A stretch of 32,394 nucleotides of DNA. Source: Cyanobacteria bacterium CYA. Its GTDB lineage: Bacteria > Planctomycetota > Phycisphaerae > Phycisphaerales > UBA1924. The stretch spans positions 38,697 to 71,090 of the forward strand of contig RHKP01000028.1 in NCBI GenBank assembly GCA_008363215.1, written 5' to 3'. Positions 1-7,582 of this stretch are shown piece after piece (the first letter of the stretch is position 1; the number at the start of each line of letters is the position of its first letter). A program made the position numbers and the translations under genes. The notes under the pieces are model-generated. The model saw only the letters and a program-made list of their open reading frames with translations. It ran no database searches and was not told the origin of the DNA.

Positions 1-1081
1 CTTGAGCGGCCCCTCTCATGAGACCACGGCGAGACGGGCGGCACCGAAATCGTCAGCGAGAGTGTACTTGAGCGGCCCCTCTCATGAGACCACGGCTGGC
101 GGGCTACGCCTCATACACGAAGGCGGAGTGTACTTGAGCGGCCCCTCTCATGAGACCACGGCCTGCCGACAGATGGGGAGACGATCACCATCAGTGTACT
201 TGAGCGGCCCCTCTCATGAGACCACGGCGAATACTCCGAGCGTACGCAAGGGAGTTCGAGTGTACTTGAGCGGCCCCTCTCATGAGACCACGGCCCAACA
301 TCGGCACCACCGCCGAGACCTTCCAGTGTACTTGAGCGGCCCCTCTCATGAGACCACGGCTACGGTCATACCATCCGGCGTAGTCTACCCAGTGTACTTG
401 AGCGGCCCCTCTCATGAGACCACGGCGAGACGGGCGGCACCGAAATCGTCAGCGAGAGTGTACTTGAGCGGCCCCTCTCATGAGACCACGGCTGGTTGGT
501 ATGGAATGACGCGACGAAGTGTACTTGAGCGGCCCCTCTCATGAGACCACGGCCCGAGAATCTCGGCCTGAGCGCGCACGGCGAGTGTACTTGAGCGGCC
601 CCTCTCATGAGACCACGGCCACTTCGCGGAGCGGGTAACGCAATCGTCCAGTGTACTTGAGCGGCCCCTCTCATGAGACCACGGCATCGGCGTCATCGAG
701 CGGGATGCACGCGAAAGTGTACTTGAGCGGCCCCTCTCATGAGACCACGGCCACATCGCAGTATTCCGCAAGGGTCTGCGTAGTGTACTTGAGCGGCCCC
801 TCTCATGAGACCACGGCATAGAGGCCGGCCACAGAGATTCCGTCAGGAGTGTACTTGAGCGGCCCCTCTCATGAGACCACGGCAATTCCACCACCACCCG
901 ATACCGTCCAGGCAGTGTACTTGAGCGGCCCCTCTCATGAGACCACGGCCTGACACACCGATGACCTGCGGCCAAACCGAGTGTACTTGAGCGGCCCCTC
1001 TCATGAGACCACGGCAAGGGCCTCGTCGAAAGCGTCACCGCGATGAGTGTACTTGAGCGGCCCCTCTCATGAGACCACGGC
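1..1081. CRISPR. CRISPR array, 17 repeats (first partial), 16 spacers, no cas genes
   Basis: A 36-nt repeat recurs without visible change. On the plus strand it begins AGTGTACTTGAGCGG and ends CATGAGACCACGGC, with the perfect 10-bp palindrome TCTCATGAGA inside. Full repeats start at 61, 127, 193, 259, 325, 391, 457, 518, 584, 650, 716, 782, 848, 914, 980 and 1046; a 30-nt partial repeat occupies 1-30. Spacers are 30 nt except 493-517, which is 25 nt. Spacers 31-60 and 427-456 are identical. Because all repeats are identical, repeat decay does not give the direction. A 36/30 architecture is usual for class 2 (type II or V) and some class 1 systems. No cas gene lies in the window, so the type is unassigned. 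The array continues past the left edge. Confidence 0.97.
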
Positions 1082-1111
1082 GCACTCCGGTCGTGACCGA
1101 CGACGGGCGTC

Positions 1112-1716
1112 AGCCACTCCCGCACCACGCCCGCCGTGAACTCGGCGCCGTTATCGCTGCGGACGTGCTCGGGTACACCGCGTGTGGCCATCAGCCACGC
1201 CAGCCGCTCCAGCACGTCGTCGCTGCTGAGGTTCCTCGCCACGTCGATGCTCAGGCACTCCCGCGTGAACTCGTCCACCATCACCAGCATCCTGAACGGT
1301 CGTCCGTCGTGCGTCACTCCGCTCACGAAGTCGTACGCCCACACGTGGTCCTTGTGCTCGGGCCGCAGGCGGATGCAGCTTCCGTCGTTGAGCCACAGCC
1401 GCACGCGTTTGGGCTGGCGTTTGGGCACCTTCAGCCCCTCTCTCCGCCAGATCCGTTCGACGCGTTTGTGGTTCACGTGCCATCCTTCGCTTCTGAGCAT
1501 CGCGTTGATCCTGGGCGTGCCGTACCGACCGTACACCGCCGCCAGTTCCACGATCCGTCCCGTCAGCCGATCCTCGTCGTCCCGCTTCACAGGCGTGTGC
1601 CGCTGCACCGCTCTGGCCTGGCCCAGCACCTTGCACGCACGCCGCTCGCTCACGCCCAGTTCGGTCTGAACGTGCTCGACGGCGATGCGCCGACGTGCCG
1701 GGCTCAGAAGTTTGGG
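1112..1716 (-). pseudogene. IS3-family transposase OrfB, 3'-truncated
   Basis: The frame begins by -1 slippage at 1710-1716 and runs through KLLSPARRR and GVSERRACK into an integrase-core (rve) domain. The first catalytic Asp lies in VWAYDFV and the second in RSDNGAEF. The family then normally continues into an EPGSPWENG-type stretch and a catalytic Glu; here homology stops after VREWL near 1111 and the frame runs into CRISPR repeats. An isolated GTG at 1653 could start a separate OrfB, but IS3 elements normally make an OrfAB fusion. Loss of the DDE Glu means it is inactive. Everything the frame encodes left of 1082 is translated repeat and not protein. Confidence 0.85.
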
Positions 1717-1982
1717 CGGGCCGCCTCCCGCAGGATCGCCTTGTCCAGCTCCGCATCGGCCAGCAGACGCTTGAGCCGCGCGTTCTCCTGCTCAAGCTCC
1801 TTGAACCGCCTGGCCTGATCGACCTTGAGCCCGCCGTACTCCTTCCGCCATCGGAAGTACGTCTGCTCCGTCACGCCCAGCAGCTTGCACACGCCCGCGA
1901 CGGTGTTGCCCTTGCCGAGCTCCACGTCCGCCTGCCGCAGCTTGTTGATCACTTCCTCCGCCGAATGACGCTTCCTGCCCAT
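1704..1982 (-). CDS. IS3-family transposase OrfA
   Basis: This 92-residue protein starts MGRKRHSAEEVINKL. It carries the helix-turn-helix of IS3 OrfA proteins (GNTVAGVCKLLGVTEQTYFR, about residues 25-44), followed by a leucine-zipper-like helix (LEQENARLKRLL) used for multimerisation. It recognises the IS ends and supplies the N-terminal half of the OrfAB transposase after frameshifting. The length is normal for the family and the frame is intact. Because orfB is truncated, only OrfA or a dead fusion can be made. Free OrfA may still inhibit transposition of related copies, which is inferred from IS3 biology. Confidence 0.92.
   Translation of the reverse strand: MGRKRHSAEEVINKLRQADVELGKGNTVAGVCKLLGVTEQTYFRWRKEYGGLKVDQARRFKELEQENARLKRLLADAELDKAILREAARPNF
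1710..1716 (-). promoter_or_regulatory. programmed -1 frameshift site of the IS3 element
   Basis: On the minus strand the heptamer reads C CCA AAC in the orfA frame. It has the canonical X XXY YYZ form and lies just before the orfA stop TGA (1704-1706). A -1 shift moves the ribosome to CCC AAA and into the orfB frame (K-L-L-S-P-A-R-R-R). This is the usual way IS3 elements make OrfAB. Slippage was not tested; the call rests on position and form. Confidence 0.6.
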
Positions 1983-2159
1983 CGCCTTGATCCTCCTGAT
2001 CCAGGCCGAAGTCTAAAACTCCGCCTGGACTGTGTTCAGGGGGAAAGGTCACATTTTGTTTCGGGTTTTCCTTTAGATCACGCTGCATCCGGCCGAAACA
2101 GCCTCATCCGGGCCGCATGGGGCGGCCCGCAGCCGCGCGCCGTCACGCAGGAGACCGGC

Positions 2160-2819
2160 ATGTCCACCGTTCCCAAGACCATCGCTGATCGACTCGCCTT
2201 CTATGAGCAGCACGCACCCGTGTGGGCCGCGGCCGCGACCACCATCGGGCTGTCGGTGACGCAGGTCACCGCGCTGGCCGCGCTGGTCAACGACGCCCGC
2301 GTCGCCTTCGACGATGCGCAGGCCGCCCGCAACGCGTCGAAAGCCGCCACCGTCCTGCAGGCCAACGCCATGAGCACACTGAGCGACTTCGGGGCCGACC
2401 TCATCAAGACCATCCGCGCCTACGCCGAAACCAACAACAATCCCGACGTCTACGCGACGGCGCAGATCCCGCCGCCCGCCCCGCCGACACCCGCCGGTCC
2501 GCCCGACATGCCCACCGACCTGGCGGCCTCGTTTCTCTTCCCCTGGGGCATCCGGCTGACATGGAAAGGGTCTGTGGCGCAGGGCGCCTACTTCGGCGTC
2601 TTCCGGCGACTGCGCGGCGAGAGCAACTTCACCTTCGTGCAGACCACCAAGGAGAAGTCGTTCGACGACACCAGCCTGCCCGCGGGCGTCGCCAGCGTCG
2701 ATTATTACATCGCCGCCTTCCGCGACCAGTACCAGGTCAACTCGGCGGCCATCGCCCTCCAATTCGCCCCCGCGGCCGGCGGCGGAACGACCGTGACCAG
2801 CCTGGGGTTGGCGGCGTAA
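2160..2819 (+). CDS. Unknown protein with helical head and fibronectin-III-like tail (paralogue A)
   Basis: The protein is 219 residues with no signal peptide. It starts at the ATG preceded by AGGAG at about 2149-2153, seven bases upstream. Residues 1-100 are Ala-rich and predicted helical (ADRLAFYEQHAPVWAAAA). A Pro-rich hinge (QIPPPAPPTPAGPP) follows, then a beta-rich module of about 100 residues resembling fibronectin type III (LTWKGS, YFGVFRRL, DTSLPAGV). The gene at 8565-9257 encodes a paralogue with the same order: a YE.H.P.W head, TNNP.VY.(L/T)AQIPPPA, and the same tail. Function is unknown. It stands alone, just outside the left IS remnant, and ends before a strong terminator. The FN3 assignment is by pattern only. 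Confidence 0.85.
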   Translation: MSTVPKTIADRLAFYEQHAPVWAAAATTIGLSVTQVTALAALVNDARVAFDDAQAARNASKAATVLQANAMSTLSDFGADLIKTIRAYAETNNNPDVYATAQIPPPAPPTPAGPPDMPTDLAASFLFPWGIRLTWKGSVAQGAYFGVFRRLRGESNFTFVQTTKEKSFDDTSLPAGVASVDYYIAAFRDQYQVNSAAIALQFAPAAGGGTTVTSLGLAA

Positions 2820-2869
2820 GGGAAGGGACCAGGGATTGGGGATTGGGCATTGGGATTAGGGGAATGCAC

Positions 2870-2898
2870 GAGGGGCGGCACGGAGCCGCCCCTCTTTT
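2870..2898 (+). terminator. Rho-independent terminator
   Basis: GAGGGGCGGC (2870-2879) pairs perfectly with GCCGCCCCTC (2885-2894) around a 5-nt loop and is followed at once by TTTTCGTTT. It closes the gene ending at 2819. Confidence 0.85.
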
Positions 2899-2982
2899 CG
2901 TTTCTCCCCGATTGCCGTGTGCCGATTCCCGTTTGCCGAGCATCGGCTCGGAGAGCCGATCGACCCGACGCGCCTGTGCGCA

Positions 2983-4035
2983 TCACACCCCGACATAGCG
3001 AGCATAGATCGCCCGCGCCCGCTCGGGCGTTCGCACGCCTCGCACCAGCGCCCGCCCGTCAGCGAAAACCGTCAGCCCGATCGCTTCGCCGTCCTCGCCG
3101 CGTTCTTCGCCGAGAGTTCCGGTCACGAGAAACTCGGTCATGCGAAACGAGCCCACGCCGGCCAGATGCTCCTGCAACTTCCCAAGTTCGATCGTCGTCT
3201 CCCGCGGCGGACTGACCTGCACCGCCCCCTGCCCGCACAGAGAGGCCACGGTCCCCGCGTCGCTCGCGTTCAGATAATCGAACTCCCGGTGCACGCAGCA
3301 GCGGCAGTCGGGGTCGCGCTGCGGCTCGATGCGCGTGCGCCTCCCCAGCCACAGGTCGAAACTCAGCAGTGATCGCAGCACGCGGTCGTGCAGCCCGAGC
3401 AGGATCTTCATCGCCTCGCCCGCCTGGTAGCCCGCCACGATCGACACAGCCGGCCCCAGCACACCGGCCGTGTCGCACGTCGGCTGCGAACCTGCCGGCG
3501 GAGGCTCGGCGAACACGCAGCGCAGACAGGCCGTCTGCCCGGGAACGACCGGCAGCGCCATCCCGCCGGCCGCGACCACGCCGGCATACACGAACGGGAT
3601 ACCGTGCTTGACGGCCGCATCGTTGATCAGGAAGCGCGTCTCGAAGTTGTCGGTGCCGTCGAGGATGATGTCGGGCCGGTGCTCGGCGATGATTCGGTCG
3701 GCGTTGCGCGGCGAGAGATCGCCCACCAGCGCATGCACGTCGACGTGCGAGTTCACGTTTCTGAGACGGCGCTGTGCGGCGACGGCCTTGGGCGCCCCCT
3801 CGCGTGCATCGCGCTCGTCATAGAGCGTCTGACGCTGGAGATTGGTCCATTCCACCACGTCGCGGTCGATGAGCACCAGCCGCCCGATGCCCGCACGACA
3901 GAGCAGATCGGCCGAGGCGCTGCCCAGCGCCCCGCAGCCGACGATCAGCGCGCAACTTTGGCGCAGTCGCCGCTGCCCCTCGGGCCCCACGCCCGACAGC
4001 AACTCCTGCCTGTGATAGCGACTCGGGTCGGGCAT
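2983..4035 (-). CDS. ThiF/MoeB/HesA-family E1-like adenylyltransferase
   Basis: The protein has 350 residues. Enzymes of this family adenylate the C-terminal Gly-Gly of a small ubiquitin-like sulfur carrier (ThiS or MoaD type), consuming ATP. Visible features are the nucleotide loop GCGALG (33-38), D57, NLQRQ (65-69), K83 and GTDN (127-130). Zinc cysteines are C170/C173 (CLRC) and C244/C247, and the likely catalytic Cys is C187 (PTCDTAGVLG). After about residue 260 comes an extra tail of about 90 residues that is not a recognisable rhodanese domain. The start chosen (MPDPSRYHRQ) matches the usual YxRQ N-terminus. No ThiS, ThiG, MoaD or MoaE gene is nearby, so the ThiF, MoeB or other role cannot be settled. 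Confidence 0.9.
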   Translation of the reverse strand: MPDPSRYHRQELLSGVGPEGQRRLRQSCALIVGCGALGSASADLLCRAGIGRLVLIDRDVVEWTNLQRQTLYDERDAREGAPKAVAAQRRLRNVNSHVDVHALVGDLSPRNADRIIAEHRPDIILDGTDNFETRFLINDAAVKHGIPFVYAGVVAAGGMALPVVPGQTACLRCVFAEPPPAGSQPTCDTAGVLGPAVSIVAGYQAGEAMKILLGLHDRVLRSLLSFDLWLGRRTRIEPQRDPDCRCCVHREFDYLNASDAGTVASLCGQGAVQVSPPRETTIELGKLQEHLAGVGSFRMTEFLVTGTLGEERGEDGEAIGLTVFADGRALVRGVRTPERARAIYARYVGV

Positions 4036-4071
4036 GAAAGGTCCACCTGCCGGAGAATGCAGACGCCGGAT

Positions 4072-4158
4072 CTTTGCCCGCCTTCGGGCACACATCCGGG
4101 CAAAGCGTTCCGGCGTGTCGGCCCCCGGACCTGTGGGCGCGGACACCCGAAGGTCCGG
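4072..4158. other. Two intergenic hairpins between lipoprotein and E1-like genes
   Basis: CTTTGCCCG (4072-4080) pairs with CGGGCAAAG (4097-4105), and CCGGACCT (4125-4132) pairs with AGGTCCGG (4151-4158). Neither is followed by a T-run on the minus strand, so they may be RNA-stabilising or partial terminators and not strong stops. Confidence 0.5.
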
Positions 4159-4174
4159 CGACTCTCCGATTCCC

Positions 4175-5416
4175 TCAGTTCCCGGCGAACACACCCTCGA
4201 TCCGGTCCAGACCCGCGCCCAGCACTTGCTTGGCGATTGCATCCAGGGAGGCCCGATCGCCCTCAAAGTGCATCACCCGCTCGATGTGCACCGCCCGCTC
4301 GCCGGGCTTGAGCGCCAGGGCCGGGCTCGACGTCTCGATCTCGTAGAACGGGCCCAGCGGCGGCTGCCCGGGCCCCGTCGGCCCGTCGTTGTAACTGTTC
4401 ACCACGTCGCCCGCGTACGGATCATCCTGCTCACGCCATTCCGAGTTCACGTAGTCGCTCGCGCCGGCCGGCTTGTTGAACTGCACGAACGTCAGCACTC
4501 CGCGCGCCGCGTCCCAACTGCCCGCGGTCGGCCTGACCCGACTGGGCTTGATCCCGATCTTCGTGCGGTACTCCCCGTCGCAGCGGAAGTAGATCACACC
4601 GTCATCAACCACCAGCCGGTCCGCCGGCGCCTTGCCGAAGTATGAATCGTTGTACACCGGGCCGAGTTGGCTCTCATCACCTTCGACGAACGGAATCACG
4701 ACGGTCGTCTGCGGGCCGGGCGTGAACATGCACAGCATCCACACGCTGAGCAGGCCCGTCTCCTTCTTCCACGCCTGGCGCCCGCGGTTGGTCACGCCGT
4801 TGACGCTCTCGTACGCGACGGCGCGAACGCCCTCGGGCACGCGCACGCCGAGCATGGAACTCATCTCGATCGGGCTGAGCAGACGCACCGTGCGATCGAC
4901 GCCCACCAGGAAGCGCGTGCCCGACCAGTTGGTCAGGTCGGCCGAGCCGGCAAACGTCGCGCTGCGGTCGCTGTGCGAGGTCAGAGTGAACGGCTCGGTG
5001 TCAATAAACGCCGGAACCTGCCAGTGCTCAAACTCGAACGGCTTGCCCTCGGGGAAGTAGATCGAAAACTGCCCGCCCTCCGGTCCCATCCAGAATCGCT
5101 CCTCGCCGCCGAACACGTTCATGTGCGGCACGAGTTCGCCCTTCTCGATGAAGGAGCGGTTGATCCACCCGTAACTGGTTCCGGCGTCGCCCCCGGCGGT
5201 GCTGGTCATCACGCGGCCCTGCCACTCGGGCACGATCACGACGCGCGCGTCGCCGTCCTCAAGCACGACCGTGCCGACGTGTCCATCAAGGAATCGCACG
5301 TCATCGCCGAACGATCCGGCGCCGACCCTTTCCGAAGCATGATTGTTCCGCGTCACGCCTGAGCACCCTGCCAGAAACGCACAAGCCGCCAACCCGCCCA
5401 CGAGCCATCTGTTCAT
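4175..5416 (-). CDS. Lipoprotein, DUF6786-like
   Basis: The protein has 413 residues with a type II signal peptide: MNRW, a hydrophobic core, then the lipobox LAGC with C18 as the lipidated residue. The mature part is rich in beta and aromatic segments (ERFWMGPEGGQFSIYFPEG, FEFEHWQVP, YFRCDGEYRTKIG, SEWREQDDPYAGDVVNSYND). From memory these resemble the DUF6786 family of Planctomycetota and Bacteroidota lipoproteins, whose fold is thought to be sugar-mutarotase-like; no enzymatic activity can be claimed here. It lies 48 bp downstream of a membrane-protein gene and 139 bp upstream of the E1-like gene, all on the same strand, so co-transcription is possible. Confidence 0.8.
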   Translation of the reverse strand: MNRWLVGGLAACAFLAGCSGVTRNNHASERVGAGSFGDDVRFLDGHVGTVVLEDGDARVVIVPEWQGRVMTSTAGGDAGTSYGWINRSFIEKGELVPHMNVFGGEERFWMGPEGGQFSIYFPEGKPFEFEHWQVPAFIDTEPFTLTSHSDRSATFAGSADLTNWSGTRFLVGVDRTVRLLSPIEMSSMLGVRVPEGVRAVAYESVNGVTNRGRQAWKKETGLLSVWMLCMFTPGPQTTVVIPFVEGDESQLGPVYNDSYFGKAPADRLVVDDGVIYFRCDGEYRTKIGIKPSRVRPTAGSWDAARGVLTFVQFNKPAGASDYVNSEWREQDDPYAGDVVNSYNDGPTGPGQPPLGPFYEIETSSPALALKPGERAVHIERVMHFEGDRASLDAIAKQVLGAGLDRIEGVFAGN

Positions 5417-5464
5417 CGTGCACCTCCGCGATCAGGCAGTGTACCAGCCTGCGCCGGGACACGT

Positions 5465-6607
5465 TCACCGTCGGGACATCTCCGTCGCCAGGTCGCCCAC
5501 GTCCTGCCCGTCGTTCAACTTGCGCATCGACAAATAGAGCACGGACGATGCCGACCCGACGTAACTGACCACGAACGAAGCGACGGTCAGCGCCAGCAGC
5601 GAGCGCCAGAACTCCAGCACCAGGGCGGCCGCCGCCCGCGTGCCCTCCAGCGGCGGATCGCCCTCGCTGAGCGTCACGACTCCCGCCTGATCGGAGGCCA
5701 GCAGCAGGCACATGCTCCGCGTGGCCAGTTCGTGCCCGGCGTGCAGCACCAGTTCCACCACCGCGGTCAGCAGCACACCGACGATCACCAGAATGGCCAC
5801 GTAGATCACGTAGCGCAGCGGGCGTCCGAGCACATACGCCATCGATCGCTGAATGGCGTCGAATGCGTCGGGGCCCTCACACGCCAGCGCCGGGGGCACC
5901 AGCAGCAGTCCGGCTGCCCACAGCGCCGCCACAAACGCCGTGACCACGCACAGGATCAGCCCCAGTCCCCAGAACACGGCCGCCAGCACATCAAGCACGG
6001 GGAAGGGCATGAGCAGCCAGCCCATACCGGCGATGACGACCAGCAGGACGCCGCACACCATCGGCACGCCGAACACGCCGAGCATCATCGAGCCCAGACG
6101 CTGCACCCCGCGCGCCACGCTGACTGTCCACGCCTCGGGCGCATGGACGCCGAACTCCCAGGCGGCCGAACGCGCAATGGCGAACCAGCCCACAAGAAAC
6201 AGCATGACCATCGGCACGCCCAGCGCCACGGCACTGACCGGAAACTCCCGCAACAGTTGGGCGGGAGCATCCAGAAACACCGCCTGAGCCGCAATCCACA
6301 GCCGCTTGAGCGGGAGTTCCCAGATCCGCATCAGGTCGATCGACCCGATCGTGTCCCCCAGACGCCGGAAGGCGCCCCCGAAAACTTCGCCGGCCCGCGA
6401 CCCGAACGATGCGCCTGACCACAGACGGCTCAGCGAGCCGATCAGCCCGACCCCCACCAGCGTGCAGGCGGCCAGAAAGAGCCGCTGAGGCGAAAACGCC
6501 AGCCCTCCGGCCTGCATGAGCCTCGGCCAGACCAACTCGTTGAGCAGGTCTGCCAGAGTCAGATCAGGAAACCGGGCCCGACCCTTCGGTTCATTTCCGT
6601 TCGACAT
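5465..6607 (-). CDS. Polytopic membrane protein of unknown function
   Basis: The protein has 380 residues with an N-terminal cytoplasmic stretch (MSNGNEPKGRARFPDLTLAD) and about six or seven hydrophobic segments. Examples are LFLAACTLVGVGLIG, VALGVPMVMLFLVGWFAIA, VCGVLLVVIAGMGWLL, LILCVVTAFVAALWAAGLLL and YVIYVAILVIVGVLLTAVVEL, with a last one near LLALTVASFVVSYVG. A loop motif, ACEGPDAFDAIQRSMAYV, between helices resembles the amphipathic segment seen in some membrane proteins with repeated DAI.RS motifs. No family name is recognised. The start was chosen at the ATG nearest the divergent gene; the frame stays open further upstream only because it is antisense to other genes. Confidence 0.8.
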   Translation of the reverse strand: MSNGNEPKGRARFPDLTLADLLNELVWPRLMQAGGLAFSPQRLFLAACTLVGVGLIGSLSRLWSGASFGSRAGEVFGGAFRRLGDTIGSIDLMRIWELPLKRLWIAAQAVFLDAPAQLLREFPVSAVALGVPMVMLFLVGWFAIARSAAWEFGVHAPEAWTVSVARGVQRLGSMMLGVFGVPMVCGVLLVVIAGMGWLLMPFPVLDVLAAVFWGLGLILCVVTAFVAALWAAGLLLVPPALACEGPDAFDAIQRSMAYVLGRPLRYVIYVAILVIVGVLLTAVVELVLHAGHELATRSMCLLLASDQAGVVTLSEGDPPLEGTRAAAALVLEFWRSLLALTVASFVVSYVGSASSVLYLSMRKLNDGQDVGDLATEMSRR

Positions 6608-6658
6608 CGTCGCTCCGCAGGCTTGCCATCCGCCTCTGAACCGCCCAAGATCCGTTCC

Positions 6659-7540
6659 ATGGTACGAACTGTCGGACGCTGGATGCTGCCGGTCCTGGCC
6701 CTCTTCATCGTGGGCCCGGTCATCACCCTTCCATTGGCCGCACTCCGAGGCGTCGACGCCGGGCATGACGTCTCGCTGCTCGTTGGCGCCAATCCCCTCC
6801 TCGGCATCCTCCTCGGCGGAACCCTGCTCCTGGCCGCCGCTGTCTACGGCTGGCTCTCGGCCAGACTCATCGACGCCCGCACAGGCACGCTTTCTGCCGG
6901 CTTCCTCCTCGCCTGGGCCGCCTGGCGCACCGGCAGCATGGAATGGCTCTTCCGCCTCCAGCCCGGCTCCGGCACGCTGATTCGCCTCTCCGTCGAATCG
7001 ACCATTCTCGGCGTCGGCGCCCTTGTGATCTGCCTGCTCATCGTCGGCTCCGGGCGCGGACGCCATGAAAATCCCCACGCCGACCTGCCAGGCCCGCACC
7101 TGGGGAGCCTCAAGCAACTGGCCAACCCTCAAGTCCTCGCAGGCGTTGGAGTTGGGGCCCTGGCCGCACTGGTCATCGCTCACCTGGTCGCCTTCAATCC
7201 ACTGCGTGGTCAGGCCTTGGTCGCCGCAGTGCTCGCCTCGATCGCCGCCGGCGCCTTGACCAGGCTGGTCATCGGCGCCGCAGCCAACCGCGAAGCCCCC
7301 TCGGCCTCGCCCTACGCGGCCGTTGCTCTGGCCGGCATCGTCGGGCCCGTGATCGGATTCATCACCCCCGGCGCCGCCCGTCTCGATGATGCGGCCCTGC
7401 ACGGCACGCTGCTCGGGCCACTGCTCGTTCAGCCGCTGGACTGGGCCGCGGGAATGCTGATCGGAACCCCCATCGGCCTGGCCTGGGCCGGGGCGGCTGT
7501 CCACAAGGCGCACGATGTCGAATCTGCATCGTCGCGCTGA
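6659..7540 (+). CDS. Membrane protein of unknown function
   Basis: The protein has 293 residues with about eight hydrophobic segments (MLPVLALFIVGPVITLPLAA, LLGILLGGTLLLAAAVYGWL, ALVICLLIVGS, VGVGALAALVIAHLVAF, AVALAGIVGPVIGFITPGA, AAGMLIGTPIGLAWAG). The hydrophilic loop around GRGRHENPHADLPG is short. It is transcribed divergently from the membrane protein at 5465-6607, with only 51 bp between the two starts, so a shared regulatory region is likely. A TTG at 6623 could extend it by 12 residues, but the ATG at 6659 is preferred because the extra residues are not hydrophobic or conserved-looking. folE2 starts 42 bp after its stop, and the two may be co-transcribed. Confidence 0.75.
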   Translation: MVRTVGRWMLPVLALFIVGPVITLPLAALRGVDAGHDVSLLVGANPLLGILLGGTLLLAAAVYGWLSARLIDARTGTLSAGFLLAWAAWRTGSMEWLFRLQPGSGTLIRLSVESTILGVGALVICLLIVGSGRGRHENPHADLPGPHLGSLKQLANPQVLAGVGVGALAALVIAHLVAFNPLRGQALVAAVLASIAAGALTRLVIGAAANREAPSASPYAAVALAGIVGPVIGFITPGAARLDDAALHGTLLGPLLVQPLDWAAGMLIGTPIGLAWAGAAVHKAHDVESASSR

Positions 7541-7582
7541 TCGAACACGGGCTGCGTTGCACCCCCGCCCACGAGGATCATC

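Larger units (their letters stand above)
1112..2051 (-). mobile_element. IS3-family insertion sequence, truncated at its 3' end
   Basis: The element reads leftwards: left inverted repeat, orfA, a -1 slippery site, then orfB. The left end is read as TGACCTTTCCCCC (minus strand, 2051 down to 2039). This resembles the end of the second copy at 32299 (TGACCCTTCCC), which supports the boundary. The orfB reading frame stays recognisable as IS3 DDE transposase until about 1111 and is then lost, so the catalytic Glu region and the right inverted repeat are missing. The remnant sits directly beside the CRISPR array; the intervening 1082-1111 is exactly one spacer length. The remnant cannot transpose by itself. 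Confidence 0.85.

Noticed and set aside
2..544. Open frame of 180 codons with repeated SGPSHETTA peptide, and similar minus-strand frames with WSHERGRSSTL
   Set aside because: This is the CRISPR array translated; the 66-nt period is 22 codons, so frames stay open by arithmetic.
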